Assembly (NCBI RefSeq): GCF_900112495.1
Contig: NZ_FOMA01000001.1
Span: 310,001 to 374,000 of the forward strand
Direction of reading: 5' to 3'
Origin: Bacillus sp. OV322
GTDB taxonomy: Bacteria; Bacillota; Bacilli; Bacillales; DSM-1321
DNA: 64,000 bases
Both the position numbers and the translations under genes were made by a program. Under the pieces are notes generated by a model that saw only the letters and a program-made list of their open reading frames with translations, ran no database searches and was not told where the DNA came from. This document shows, piece by piece, positions 9,135 through 18,636 of this stretch; positions within the stretch are counted from its first letter, which is position 1, and each line of letters opens with the position of its first letter.

Positions 9135-9610
9135 CTAGCTTTTTCGATAATTTTTTTTATAAAAGATATCATACTGATATTTGGAGGCAAGTTCTTTTTT
9201 TAAAGATGCATATTTTTCGGCTACTTTGGGATCTAGCCTCAGATAATCACGAAATAATAATTTTTCAATCCACTCACTGCTATTAAATTCACAGATATGA
9301 AGATGGCAAGTACCCTGTCCCCATAATCCCTTCCTAAAAAACATTCTATCTTTAAACACCGGTTTAGGAACATATTCATATCCTATTTCACTCAAAGGAC
9401 TAACAAAGTTAGATATTTCATCTAAAACTTGTACACCTACAATAATGTAATGATTGGTTTGGCTTCTAACCCCTTTATAGAAGTACTTCCAATATGTTCA
9501 ATTCCAACAGCCTTATCATCTAAAACATCAAGAATTCTTTTTTGTTCATAATCAAATTGTTTTCCCCAATTTGGATCATAATCACTAAGATTAACGATTG
9601 GTTTCGTCAT
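9135..9610 (-). pseudogene. GrpB family (UPF0157) protein, frameshifted
   Basis: The minus strand starts at 9610 with MTKPIVNLSDYDPNWGKQF and reads on through GIEHIGSTSIKGLEAKPII, the signature of GrpB/UPF0157 nucleotidyltransferase-like proteins. Near 9448 one base is missing, which turns KPIIDIIVGV into a stop. The rest (VLDEISNFVSPL… FRKGLWGQGTCHLHICEF … LRLDPKVAEKYASLKKELA) is intact in another frame to the stop at 9135. Length without the frameshift would fit the family. The gene looks recently broken; a sequencing error is the alternative. Confidence 0.8.
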
Positions 9611-9737
9611 ATATCTGTTCCACCTTAAAAATAATATATCTTAATTTAATTCTATAGAGTTAAACGAAAACCTTCTTTAATAAAATTACCTATTAGTAAA
9701 ACAACAAAAAAGGGCTTCTAATGCAGCCAAAACGATC

Positions 9738-9783
9738 TTGAACTAACCCACCCGTTACTTTAAGTACACTTATTCACAAACTT
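9738..9783 (+). repeat. 46-base repeat, copy 1
   Basis: It starts TTGAACTAACCCACCCGTTA and ends TTATTCACAAACTT. It matches 10118-10163 at most positions. Both copies follow an A-rich block with a CAGCC motif. Possibly the end of a small mobile or palindromic element. Confidence 0.5.
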
Positions 9784-10117
9784 AGTCTTTTCACACTTTA
9801 TTTTCCTTACAGGAATTCTGTCTTTTAGTTCAAAAAAAGGGTACTACTGCTTTTTTAAAGGAATATACTGTTAGTTGAATAAGTGTTAATTACTAATAGA
9901 TTATTCGATATATGTACAACTTTTTTCATTAATGATTGGTTGCGATTGTTAGAGAAGCAAGTAGAGTCATTTTCATATTACATTCTCACCTCAAAGTTAT
10001 CATTCCAAAATATATTAAAATTAGTCCGGATACTGAGATGGAAAGGCTCATTTATTTATATATATTACCTAAATCGTTATCCAATCAAAAAAAAGCTGCC
10101 GCAACAGCCCTTCCTTA

Positions 10118-10163
10118 TTGAACTAACGCACCCAATAGTTTAGTACACCTATTCACAAACTTT
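10118..10163 (+). repeat. 46-base repeat, copy 2
   Basis: It starts TTGAACTAACGCACCCAATA and ends CTATTCACAAACTTT, in the same orientation as copy 1 about 380 bases upstream. Confidence 0.5.
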
Positions 10164-10487
10164 TTACCAATAGTTAATTTTGATACCCATCACTAAAGTG
10201 AAAACTTAGATAACATCAATTACCTTTAGAAATATGTAAAACTTCAAAGATGTTTGCTCCTTGCAATGTGTTACTTAGCATTGGTTTACTTTCAAATAAA
10301 TAAAAATGATTATATCCCCATTTGTGTTTTTGTACTTCAAAACAGAACCCGTTAGGTTAGGGGCAATTTTTTTCAGTGTTTTCTATCCAGAGTCTAGTTC
10401 AACGAGTGTCGGTTTATTTTCTAAAAGGTTGTACATAGCCTGTTTACTTCTTCTTTATAGAAAAAGGGGTTCAGAGGGGGAAGCTTG

Positions 10488-10853
10488 ATGAAAAGCGGCA
10501 AGATAGAACTTATGCCAAATAAAGCTGGAGGCATATCGAATACTGAAGAGATCTTACCGATAAATCTCAAGGGTATTGGATGTGAAGAAAAGTGGAAACA
10601 TGGATTTACTGGAAAAGGTGTAGTAATTGCTGTCCTAGATACAGGTTGTGATGTAAATCATCCAGATTTAATGAACAGGGTGATTGAAGGATATAATTTT
10701 ACCGAAGAACACGGGGGCAACGTGTCCATTTATGAGGATACAAATGGACACGGTACACATACTGCAGGAATCATAGCGGGTTCAAAAGATTGCCACGGCA
10801 TCATAGGGGTAGCTCCTGATGAGAATTCGGTCTGCCGAAGAAAATCAGGTTAA
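10488..10853 (+). pseudogene. Subtilisin-like (S8) protease, N-terminal fragment
   Basis: It encodes the first ~120 residues of a subtilase. Catalytic Asp51 is in AVLDTGCDVNHPDL and catalytic His88 in NGHGTHTAGIIAG. The oxyanion Asn and the catalytic Ser region are absent: the frame ends soon after IIGVAPDENS in unrelated sequence. There is no signal peptide, which fits the intracellular subtilisin (IspA) type, as does the start (IELMPNKAGGI). GGGGGAAG precedes the ATG at 10488. A deletion appears to have joined it to other remnant sequence; it cannot be an active protease. Confidence 0.8.
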
Positions 10854-11187
10854 TGGTGTAGAAGGGTACTGGTGTCCCTAAACATATAGGTCTGTATCTA
10901 TTTCTTGCTCAGGACTACAGAAAGTTTCAGACAGTTTCACAATGCTTGGAGGAATAGCTAAAGTACCTTCTGAAAATGCCGGGATTAATGTACTGCGGGT
11001 TAACATAGAAAAAAAGCATTTCTTTTTTTCGTAGTAAAAACAATGGCTTAGCTAGTGGGGAAGCATTAATTACTGTACGAGTTTAATTTTACTATAGACA
11101 CTTATCGGTTGAGAGCTGGTCCGGTGGATGGCCACCTCTCTACATTAGGAACTGGTACCTAAACTTCTGTACAGGCAGGATAAATAA
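10854..11187. other. Remnant sequence after the protease fragment
   Basis: It reads in pieces as protein-like sequence (ISCSGLQKVSDSFTMLGG, and later TYRLRAGPVDGHLSTLGTGT) with stops and frame changes. I cannot assign it to a family. Probably debris from the deletion that cut the subtilisin gene. Confidence 0.35.
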
Positions 11188-11233
11188 CCATATCGAAAGA
11201 CATCGCTTTTTTAGCGGTGTCTTTCGATATGTG
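11188..11233 (-). terminator. Terminator of the 11242-11694 lipoprotein gene
   Basis: An 18-base stem (CATATCGAAAGACATCGC with GCGGTGTCTTTCGATATG, one G-T pair) around a short loop lies just past the stop of the minus-strand gene. Confidence 0.75.
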
Positions 11234-11241
11234 TAAAATAT

Positions 11242-11694
11242 TTATTGTATGACAACATCCCCGACATATTGAGCATGTCCTTTATCTGTATCAATATCAA
11301 CTACAATCATATAATTGCCTTTATTTTTTGGTAAGTTAAAGGATTGGTCATTCTTCACTTTTAAATCTGTCTTTTCGGCATTTTTCCAAACAGATACACT
11401 TATTCCGTTGGGTTCAAAATCTCCATTTTCTAAATGTAATTCGGCTTTCTGTCCAGCCTTAAGTTCCATTTTGCTTTGTTTTTTTGCTAATGATTGTATA
11501 TCTTCAGTTTTCTTGGTGTAATTTTTATCGCTAGTTTGCCAATAAATATTTGCTTCTGCCAGCTTTACTTCTTGTTCAATATCATCAGGGTTTGTAAGTG
11601 TAACAGTAGGAGGAGAATAATCATATGTTTCCCCAAAACAACCAGTTAATAAAATGACAAAGAATGAACCCATAATCAATTTGAAAAATCGCAT
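11242..11694 (-). CDS. Small lipoprotein of unknown function
   Basis: A 150-residue exported lipoprotein. The signal peptide (MRFFKLIMGSFFVILLTGC) ends at a lipobox LLTGC with Cys19. The mature part looks beta-rich, with SPPTVTLTNPDD, a lysine-rich middle and FNLPKNKGNYMIVVDIDTD near the end, like an Ig-type or plastocyanin-like fold. I do not recognise a named family. The ATG at 11694 follows AGGAGTGG; an in-frame GTG 12 bases upstream overlaps that site. It is monocistronic. Confidence 0.75.
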   Translation of the reverse strand: MRFFKLIMGSFFVILLTGCFGETYDYSPPTVTLTNPDDIEQEVKLAEANIYWQTSDKNYTKKTEDIQSLAKKQSKMELKAGQKAELHLENGDFEPNGISVSVWKNAEKTDLKVKNDQSFNLPKNKGNYMIVVDIDTDKGHAQYVGDVVIQ

Positions 11695-11862
11695 TAAATA
11701 ATCCACTCCTATTTTTTTAGATATTGTGTTAGCAATTATTATGTAATTAAGAAAAGAGGAAATTCTAATGGTAATTGAGGCAAAGATAGAGAAATTCTAG
11801 AAGTGTGAAGGGTGTGAATATCCCTTTTAGAGTGTATAGAGTTGTATATATTATTATTATAT

Positions 11863-12015
11863 TTGATGGAATAGATAGCAGTACCCGATCTGCCAAAGAA
11901 ATGGCCTCTGATACATCATGGGTTACGAGAAACGCGGTAAATTTATGTTCTTTCAACAAACTCAAAATGAGTTGATGCATCTCCAGTCTTGTAAATGCGT
12001 CCAGAGCGCCCAGCG
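11863..12015 (-). pseudogene. SsuB/TauB-type ABC ATPase fragment
   Basis: About 50 residues of the C-terminal part of an ABC ATPase for sulfonates, nitrate or taurine. It reads [16 protein letters not shown], i.e. just after the Walker B D-loop, then [19 protein letters not shown] with the H-loop. Walker A and the signature motif are missing and the frame runs into AT-rich sequence. A deletion remnant. Confidence 0.75.
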
Positions 12016-12059
12016 GTTATAATCTACTATTAAAAAAATTCCCCATATCGATTAAATTA

Positions 12060-12653
12060 CTAATATGTTTTCGCTAACTCCAATTGAACAAAGAGGCCAT
12101 TGTAAAATTCTTTTTTATCTACAATGTCAAAACCAACTTCCTTAATTGTCTTTTCTGTGTCCCTGTCTAAGCAACAGCCGTCACAAATCCTTTTCCAATA
12201 GGGAGTTAACCCCTTTTGCATTTTATACAAAAGGGGGTTATCCATTTTCACGTGTTCGAATACAAGGATTCTTCCTCCATCCTTACAAACCCTTTTCATT
12301 TCTTTAAGCGAGATTTCAGGATTAGGGATCGTGCATAATACCAATGTAGCTACAACGGTATCAAAAGTTCCGTCCTCATAAGGTAACATTTCTGCACTTT
12401 CTTCGTGGATTTGTATTTTAGCATCAGACCTATCTTTTCTCTTTTTTGAACGCTCAATCATATCCTGGCTGGGTTCTATAGCAATAACCTCCACGTCTCC
12501 AGAGTAATAAGGAAAATTTATTCCTGTGCCTGAACCTATTTCTAATACCAAACCTTTTGCTTTAATAAGTAAATTCTGTCTAATGAATTTAAACTTGGTT
12601 TTCTCTAGGGGAGTCATAAAGAAATCAAACCATTTAGCAAATGTCTTACTCAT
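12060..12653 (-). CDS. Class I SAM-dependent methyltransferase
   Basis: A 197-residue cytosolic methyltransferase. Motif I is LVLEIGSGTGINFPYY (about 35-50), motif II is the acidic strand VEVIAIEPSQDMIERSKKR, and motif IV reads FDTVVATLVLCTIPNPE. Later come KRVCKDGGRILVFEHV and a cysteine-containing stretch ICDGCCLDRDTE. This is the Methyltransf_11/phospholipid-methyltransferase-like type, seen in many Bacillus genomes as a putative small-molecule or quinone/lipid methylase. Substrate unknown. AGAGGT lies somewhat far (about 14 bases) upstream of the ATG. Confidence 0.85.
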   Translation of the reverse strand: MSKTFAKWFDFFMTPLEKTKFKFIRQNLLIKAKGLVLEIGSGTGINFPYYSGDVEVIAIEPSQDMIERSKKRKDRSDAKIQIHEESAEMLPYEDGTFDTVVATLVLCTIPNPEISLKEMKRVCKDGGRILVFEHVKMDNPLLYKMQKGLTPYWKRICDGCCLDRDTEKTIKEVGFDIVDKKEFYNGLFVQLELAKTY

Positions 12654-12877
12654 CGTTATTCATCTTACCTCTCTTTTTGTTCTTTAATCTATTATACAAT
12701 AAGAAAAGTTTTTTCAGATTCTCACCTCACTGTAATACAAGGAAGAGAACAACCGAGGGTTCAGCATGGACGATATGCATTTGCAACATCGAGATAATGT
12801 TGGATAGGTTACACTGGGTTAGACAGAAAAATTAAGGTCAAGTAGACTATAGATACTAACTTAGATGAGAATTTACG

Positions 12878-13285
12878 ATGACTGCGGAATTCAAGCAACA
12901 AATTATTCACCTTTACCAAAATGGAAATCGCCTATCAAAGGAGACTTTCAAAAGATTACATGTTTTCATACGGATCGTAGCAGTAAATTCAAAAACAAGC
13001 TGATTGACCACGCTTGGGAGACGTTCAGTATCATACGATCGTTGAGTATTAAGTGTTGTCCTTATGATATGCTGTAGCAGAAGCAACGTTTAAAATCATC
13101 AAGACAGAGTGCGGTAAACGTCGCCAATTTACCAGTTTTAGCAGAGTTGAGAAGAGAGTTTCAGGAAGATGTTCATTGGTTTAATCACACTAAAATTCAC
13201 GGAACGTTAGACTACATAAGCCCGATCGAGTATAAACTAGGACACTTTATAAAACCTGTCTGGTTTAGTGTTGACAATCCAAACT
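12878..13285 (+). mobile_element. IS3-family (IS150-like) transposase remnant
   Basis: Pieces of both IS3 open frames are recognisable. OrfA begins MTAEFKQQIIHLYQNGN. OrfB pieces read CFHTDRSSKFKNKLID, IIRSLSIKCCPYD and, in shifted frames, AEATFKIIKTEC and VHWFNHTKIHGTLDYISPIEYK. A large internal deletion and several frameshifts remove most of the DDE domain. No terminal repeats could be placed. It is inactive. Confidence 0.8.
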
Positions 13286-13399
13286 CCAGCTGTGGGCGGG
13301 GGGCCAAGACTCATGCAGGAAGTGCAGGATGTGAGGATGCACATGCAAAGCGGCTAATATGTAAATGTAACAGATTCTATTTGAAAAGGGGGGAATAGA

Positions 13400-13981
13400 G
13401 TGCACCGCCTAAGAAGAATTACACCAATGTGCCCAAAATGCAGAAGATACAATACCTATGACATAATCCCAGGAATCCCAAATCAACCCGAGTTTCAGTT
13501 ACAAGCTGATGAGTTCATTCCAGATACCTATTCAGTTGGAAATGCCAGGTATTATTGTATGGAATGTAATTATAAGTGGAAAAAGTATAGAGGCAAGAAA
13601 CCTTATGAAAGAATTCGGGTCATATATTCAGATGTAGGCGGGTTTCCTGGGCCTTATAATAAGGTAAAAGTTGATTTGGCTGAAAAAAGTGTGGAACACC
13701 ATACAGACTTTCCTTTCAACGACGGAACAATTGTTAACGATATTAGAGAGATAACAGAAGATGACATAGAATCATTTCTAACTGAACTTCATAAATGCGA
13801 TTTTGTTAATTGGGCAGAAGAATATAATGTTCCTGGGCCAGTATTAGACGGAACTCATTGGAGTGTACGGATTGAATATGATACTCACTGTGAGATAAAA
13901 GTCGGAAGTATTCACTTCCCGCCAAAATGGACGAAATATTGTAAAGCAATTTCTAGGTTAAGCGGAAATGAGTTTTATTAG
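13400..13981 (+). CDS. Hypothetical zinc-ribbon protein
   Basis: A 193-residue protein I do not recognise. The N-terminus has a likely zinc ribbon: CPKC at 11-14 and CMEC at 53-56, the second followed by an aromatic/lysine stretch (NYKWKKYRGKK). The rest mixes acidic helix (ITEDDIESFLTELHKCDF) and beta segments (THWSVRIEYDTHCEIKVGS). No signal peptide or membrane helix. It uses GTG at 13400 after a GGGGGG ribosome site 6 bases away. It follows the IS3 remnant and stands alone. Confidence 0.7.
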   Translation: MHRLRRITPMCPKCRRYNTYDIIPGIPNQPEFQLQADEFIPDTYSVGNARYYCMECNYKWKKYRGKKPYERIRVIYSDVGGFPGPYNKVKVDLAEKSVEHHTDFPFNDGTIVNDIREITEDDIESFLTELHKCDFVNWAEEYNVPGPVLDGTHWSVRIEYDTHCEIKVGSIHFPPKWTKYCKAISRLSGNEFY

Positions 13982-14023
13982 TCTATAAACAACTCCCGGT
14001 TCCTTAATACATCTTAAATTTCA

Positions 14024-14069
14024 TACCCAAAGTAAAGGAGAGGGAATTCCCTCTCCTTTACTTTGGGTA
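14024..14069. terminator. Perfect 46-base palindrome, probable terminator
   Basis: The two 23-base halves, 14024-14046 and 14047-14069, are exact reverse complements with no spacer (…GAGAGGGAATTCCCTCTC… at the centre). No clear T run follows on the plus strand, though AAATT precedes. It lies 43 bases after the zinc-ribbon gene, so termination is the likely role, but such perfection is unusual. Confidence 0.55.
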
Positions 14070-14238
14070 ATCTAAATGGCTGAATCAGATTTTTTGTACT
14101 AGTGGTTTAGGAAAATCAAGGTGTGGTATGTGTAATATGACGCTTTTTAATTATTTTCAATACATATATAGTAGAGTTTTAAAGTATAAAAATCAGTAAG
14201 TGGAGAAAAACCATATTTACTAAAATAGGTGGGATAAA

Positions 14239-15351
14239 GTGAAAAAGATTATTAAGGCAGGAGTTTCTTTGGCGGCCATCCCGTATGTACTGTTAACTGG
14301 CTGCTCAGAAACGGCAACTTCACAAAAGGAAGTGCCGGAGCTAAGAGAGAGGCCGGTCATAAGTTCGCAGAATTTAACTAAAGAATTAATAGAGTCTCCG
14401 AGATTCCCGCATATGGCGTCCTATCAGGCTATCAAACCTTCCCAGAAGGCACAGCCGTTAGAAAAGAAATATACGAAAGAACAGTTAGCAAATATGCCAA
14501 AATCAGAGGCGCATGGAGATAAAACGGACAGAAGTGTTCCTTTAGGACAAGTCTTGCAAAAGGGTGCGTCCGATCAGACAGACGGGCCGCTCCAGAAATA
14601 TAGAATTGTTTCGTATTATGGAAGTCCCCATTCGAAACAAATGGGGATTTTAGGGGAATATAGTCCTCAAGCTTTAATGGAAAAATTGAAAAAGCAAACA
14701 CGTGCTTACTCAGAACTGGATCCTAAAAGGCCTGCTATCCCTGCAATTGAATTGATTACAACTATCGCACAGCGCAATCCTGGACCAAAGGGTCTTTATG
14801 TGCATCCGACACCAACTGCCGACATCGAAAAATATGCGAAGCTGGCAACAGAAAATAATGCTGTATTGATTTTAGATGTCCAGCTAGGCCGCGACACCGT
14901 TATGAACGAGGTAAAATCGATAGAAAAGTATTTGAAACTGCCAAATGTATATTTAGCGATAGATACCGAGTTTCATGTGGGTAAAGGGCAGGTCCCGGGC
15001 GAGAATCTGGGGCATGTGGATGGTAACGAGATACAAGAAGCCATTGAATATGTATCAAAATTAACAAAAGAAAACAGACTTCCACACAAAGTGGTCGTGG
15101 TCCATCAATTTGCAGGCAAAATTATCAGCAATAAAAGCGCCATTCATCCGACAAAAAATGTGGAAGTGGTTTTAAATAATGATGGATTTGGGATCCCTGC
15201 ACTAAAACGATCAGGCTATCACCAGCTTGTGCGAAACCAGCCTATCCAGTACGGCGGGTTCAAACTGTTCTATAAGAATGATCAGCCTTTAATGACCCCT
15301 AAAGAGGTTCTCGAAATGGACCCGGCACCAGCTTTTATTAATTATCAATAG
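14239..15351 (+). CDS. Lipoprotein with glycosidase-like fold, unknown function
   Basis: A 370-residue exported lipoprotein. The lipobox LLTGCSE gives Cys22. A low-complexity, charged linker runs to about residue 115. From about 120 onward the sequence alternates strands and helices like a TIM barrel: KYRIVSYYGSPHSKQMG, AIELITTIAQRNPG, NNAVLILDVQLGRDTV, VYLAIDTEFHVGKGQ and KVVVVHQFAGKII. The conserved acids in VLILDVQ and AIDTEFH could be catalytic, as in glycoside hydrolases. I recognise the type (a Bacillus surface lipoprotein) but no characterised member. The GTG follows AGGTGGG. A strong terminator follows; it is monocistronic. Confidence 0.75.
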   Translation: MKKIIKAGVSLAAIPYVLLTGCSETATSQKEVPELRERPVISSQNLTKELIESPRFPHMASYQAIKPSQKAQPLEKKYTKEQLANMPKSEAHGDKTDRSVPLGQVLQKGASDQTDGPLQKYRIVSYYGSPHSKQMGILGEYSPQALMEKLKKQTRAYSELDPKRPAIPAIELITTIAQRNPGPKGLYVHPTPTADIEKYAKLATENNAVLILDVQLGRDTVMNEVKSIEKYLKLPNVYLAIDTEFHVGKGQVPGENLGHVDGNEIQEAIEYVSKLTKENRLPHKVVVVHQFAGKIISNKSAIHPTKNVEVVLNNDGFGIPALKRSGYHQLVRNQPIQYGGFKLFYKNDQPLMTPKEVLEMDPAPAFINYQ

Positions 15352-15366
15352 TGGATACATACAAAA

Positions 15367-15398
15367 AACGCAGCGGATTAATATTTCCGCTGCGTTCA
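15367..15398 (+). terminator. Terminator of the 14239-15351 gene
   Basis: AACGCAGCGGA pairs with TCCGCTGCGTT around an 8-base loop, starting 15 bases after the stop codon, with a moderate T-rich tail. Confidence 0.85.
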
Positions 15399-16007
15399 TT
15401 TGTTAATAACTGTGTGCAAGAATTTAGCGTTAATCCTAACAGCAGCATAGATAAATAAAAATACCTATGTGTTAGCTTCAAGTGAAGAAAAATTTTATGA
15501 AATTTTTTGTGGAGAAGCAAAAATATAATTCGGAATTTCCTTAATCCAGAAAAAATCTGATTGGAGTTTGTCATTTGAAAACCTGCAATAATAGAAAAAT
15601 TAGAGATGGCACACTTTTAAAAAGACAGAAAAGATATTTATAAAGAAAGTGCATTTAATCCAGCGGTTGGAAGAGAAGGAAGTTGATAAAAATATAACGT
15701 GATACCATTTGGAAAAACCTAGGTATGTAGCATAGGGCTTTAATTTTAAAAAAATCGTCACGCTTTCAGGGAAAACGATTTTAAAGGTACTTCAATTAGA
15801 ATGAGACTTACAGTAAGTGAAAAACTGATATAGGACATTGTGGGTTTAGGAGAAAAAAAGAAAAAATAAATAGAGGGATATCAAATATTAGTGCATCAAA
15901 GGTATCAAGGATGCTGCTAATCACTGGAGATTGCCCACCATGATTGATTGATATATAGATACCAAAATAATGGAAAGTTTAAGGAATAACCTAAATACTA
16001 TTATCTG
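15399..16007. other. Non-coding boundary region before the restriction island
   Basis: About 600 AT-rich bases with no supported gene and no clear repeats. Base composition shifts here toward that of the following island. Confidence 0.4.
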
Positions 16008-16433
16008 CTAAAGTTTTTTGTCTTTAGATTTTTGGATGTGAATTGCTAGCGCATCAATAGTATCGTTAAAATTGTCTTTTTTTAATTCATGTTCCCAAAT
16101 CCTCAATATATTCCAACCTTTTTTATTATAATAATCTGTAACCCTTTTATCTCTTTCGATATTACTATTAACTTTTTTAATCCAAAAATCTAAATTACTC
16201 TTTGGCATTTTAAAGTGTTCAGGGCAAACATGCCAAAAACAAGAATCGATAAATATAACTATCTTAAAGGTTTTTATACTGATATCGGGAGTACCATACA
16301 GTGATTTTTCATTTTTTCTAAAGCGAATTCCCTTTTTCCATAAAGCTTTGCTAACTTTATCTTCTAGTTTCGACCTTCTCTTAATAGAACCCATAATTCT
16401 ACTACGTGTTTCTTTTGAGAATTTGTCCGCCAT
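16008..16433 (-). CDS. vsr: Very short patch repair endonuclease Vsr
   Basis: A 141-residue mismatch endonuclease. Vsr enzymes nick 5' of the T in T:G mismatches that arise when 5-methylcytosine deaminates, so they protect m5C-methylated genomes from mutation. The sequence has the family layout: FSKETRSRIMGSIKRR start, RFRKNEKSLYGTPDI with the metal-binding Asp50, and FIDSCFWHVCPEH with the conserved Trp-His. The start at M3 (16433) gives better spacing from GGAG than the ATG six bases upstream. It stands on the same strand as the m5C methyltransferase at 17386-18636, separated by an ISL3 remnant, and probably serves it. Confidence 0.92.
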   Translation of the reverse strand: MADKFSKETRSRIMGSIKRRSKLEDKVSKALWKKGIRFRKNEKSLYGTPDISIKTFKIVIFIDSCFWHVCPEHFKMPKSNLDFWIKKVNSNIERDKRVTDYYNKKGWNILRIWEHELKKDNFNDTIDALAIHIQKSKDKKL

Positions 16434-16849
16434 ATTCATATCTCTCCTATTATATTATAAAAACTATATACCCATGGGTTCTTTTCTGGAAACAAGGATG
16501 TTAATAGCAAATTAGTAGAGATTTCTCAAAATTCCTAGATCTCTTCTCCTTATATTTTGATATAATAAAACGGTCATTTATGTAAGAAATTAAATTGAAT
16601 ATTATTCAATGGGTAATCAATTAACCTATTATGAATACTTTTCCGTTTGGATTAAAGGTTCAAGTAAGAGAGACTTAGTTTACCGTTTCATTGAGAGTTC
16701 AGTTTTACATACACCATCCACCACATACTGAGAAAAAACTAACACAGACAATCTATAAGTAGAGCAGCTGCTTTCTGTTCTTTCGATAGATGAATACAAA
16801 AGTGACACGTGGGAATGCAAATAACAGCTGATTATTGTCGACGGAGTGA

Positions 16850-17320
16850 GGAAAAAACCGTTGGATATCCTTCCTAACTGCTATTAAAACAACATCAAGT
16901 AGTATCTTTAAAAGCAGGGCAGCCAAGTTCAGTTAGTCATTATGGACATGAACCATACCTTTAAATAGCAGGTTCAGTGTACATAGAAAAAAACTGTTAT
17001 TTATGAAGATTACTTCCATAATTAAAGGAGTCTTATGAGAGGAAAAGTCTTGTAAAAAAGAACTGCAAGCCTCTTATCGATTCAGGAATACCTGAAATGG
17101 AGAAAGTCATCAAGATCCTGCAAAATTGAGTAGGCAGAAATACTTTATAGCTTTTGTCTAAGGGTATTCAAATGGCTTTTCAGAAGGGATTAATAACTCC
17201 ACGAAGGACTTAAATAGGTAGGTAAATGGATTTGGGATTTTTGACCGATTTCGGGTAAAGATTTTACTTTCTCAACAGTATAAGAAAATTGGAATGCACA
17301 TAGATAGAGGTGACTTTGCA
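16850..17320 (+). mobile_element. ISL3-family transposase remnant
   Basis: Broken plus-strand reading frames match the DDE half of ISL3 transposases: MDMNHTFK near 16943, DSGIPEMEKVIKILQN near 17085, then NGFSEGINNSTKDLNR, GFGIFDRFRVKILLS. Several stops and frameshifts interrupt it and the zinc-finger N-terminus is not visible. It separates vsr from the methyltransferase gene. Confidence 0.75.
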
Positions 17321-17352
17321 AGTCATCACCCCAACATTTGACGGAGAACCTA

Positions 17353-17388
17353 AAAAAAAAGACTTGGAAGTTGCCCAAGTCTTTTTTA
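17353..17388 (-). terminator. Terminator of the m5C methyltransferase gene
   Basis: The stem GACTTGG/CCAAGTC is extended by A/T pairs to 13 pairs, with a T run on the minus strand right after the methyltransferase stop codon. Confidence 0.85.
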
Positions 17389-18636
17389 TAGGTTCAAGGA
17401 AATTTGTGCAATATTATGTGTTTCATGTGCATCAATTTCTTTAATTGTTTTACCCATTTTTTCTATTAAATGAGTGACAAGTGCATTTCCCATACAGAAG
17501 TAGCGCATTCGATCACCCATAGTTGCTGTCCAATTATCAGGGAATCCGTTTAATCGTTCGCATTCGACTGGTGTTAAATAACGTTTACGTCCGTTTACTT
17601 CAACAATATGTGAGCTACGATTAGTTGTGCCTTCACTTGTCAGCATGGTTCGCCCAGGAAGTTCAAGTGAATCAACAGGGGACATGCCACCTTCAGAAAA
17701 AATGTACATATGGCCGTCTTTAGTTGTGCGTTCAATTTTTTTAGAGCCACGCAAGTAAGCGAATTTTTCAATGGCTGCTTCAGATAAATAAAATTTTTCA
17801 TCGACTTCAGATTCATCTTGCAAAATAGCCTTCAAGGGAATTGCCTGTGGATTCAATGCTTCTGCATGAATTGTGTGGATTTTTCCCTCAATCATAACGC
17901 CCGCTGGATGATATAGAAACGAAAATTCATCAGAAATTTTGACAATATCTTTTGGTAATTCGACTTCACTCTCACGATTCTTATATATTTCTTCTTTCAC
18001 AGGGAAAGTAGAGGCGAAAAAGCCGTTTTTGAATAAAATTTCAGAAGTTGTTTTCTTTAGTTGGCGTTCTGCAAAAGCCAGTGATTTATCATAAGCAAAG
18101 ATGAAAATACGACGACGACGCTGAGCAGCACCGTATTCGGCTGCATTAATAATACGCCATTCCACTATATAACCTAAGTCGCGGAAAGTAGCTAGCATGA
18201 TTGAAAAATCACGACCACGTTGTTTAGAGGGGGATTTTAAAAGACGATCTACATTTTCAAGTAAAATGTACTTTGGATGTGACACTTCAACAATACGTAT
18301 AATCTCCCAGAAAAGTACGCCCTTTTTCCCTTGAATACCTTGTTCTTTTGATAAAGAACGTGCCACCGAATAATCTTGGCACGGAAACCCACCAACAAGT
18401 AAATCGATGTTCATATCTTCAAATGTTTTACTCGATACTTTCCCAATATCATCATTACAATTTACACTCGATGGAAAATGTGAATTATAGCATTTAAAAG
18501 CATCTTGTGCTTTTTTTGATGGCTCCCATTGATTGGCCCAAACAGTATCAAAGAAATTTTTATCCGCTTTTTCAAGGCCAACCCGAAAACCTCCAACGCC
18601 AGCGAAAAGTTCAACTACGTTCAAGTTTTTATTCAT
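17386..18636 (-). CDS. DNA (cytosine-5-)-methyltransferase
   Basis: A 416-residue m5C methyltransferase that moves a methyl group from SAM to cytosine C5 in double-stranded DNA. The ten-motif order is clear: motif I VVELFAGVGGFR (7-18), motif IV GGFPCQDYSVAR with nucleophile Cys86, motif VI LENVDR (126-131), motif VIII EYGAAQRRRRIFIFAY, then the variable recognition domain (about 185-320), motif IX (GGMSPVDSLELPGRTML) and motif X MGNALVT. It is closely related to the second methyltransferase at 31648-33060, which sits beside a Sau3AI-type nuclease, so GATC is a reasonable guess for its site. No restriction gene is adjacent on this side; vsr lies downstream and dptFGH is divergent. Confidence 0.93.
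   Translation of the reverse strand: MNKNLNVVELFAGVGGFRVGLEKADKNFFDTVWANQWEPSKKAQDAFKCYNSHFPSSVNCNDDIGKVSSKTFEDMNIDLLVGGFPCQDYSVARSLSKEQGIQGKKGVLFWEIIRIVEVSHPKYILLENVDRLLKSPSKQRGRDFSIMLATFRDLGYIVEWRIINAAEYGAAQRRRRIFIFAYDKSLAFAERQLKKTTSEILFKNGFFASTFPVKEEIYKNRESEVELPKDIVKISDEFSFLYHPAGVMIEGKIHTIHAEALNPQAIPLKAILQDESEVDEKFYLSEAAIEKFAYLRGSKKIERTTKDGHMYIFSEGGMSPVDSLELPGRTMLTSEGTTNRSSHIVEVNGRKRYLTPVECERLNGFPDNWTATMGDRMRYFCMGNALVTHLIEKMGKTIKEIDAHETHNIAQISLNL

Larger units (their letters stand above)
9611..10487. other. Intergenic region, two related repeats, decayed coding sequence
   Basis: It contains a pair of ~46-base related repeats (annotated separately). On the minus strand, about 10190-10440 reads as broken protein-like sequence (MYNLLENKPTLVELDSG, then stops, and YNHFYLFESKPMLSNTLQGANIFEVLHISKG) that suggests a decayed gene I cannot name. 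Confidence 0.35.

Noticed and set aside
9883-10143. 86-codon frame near the 46-base repeats
   Set aside because: AT-rich with no start signal or recognisable domain, and it runs through the repeat.
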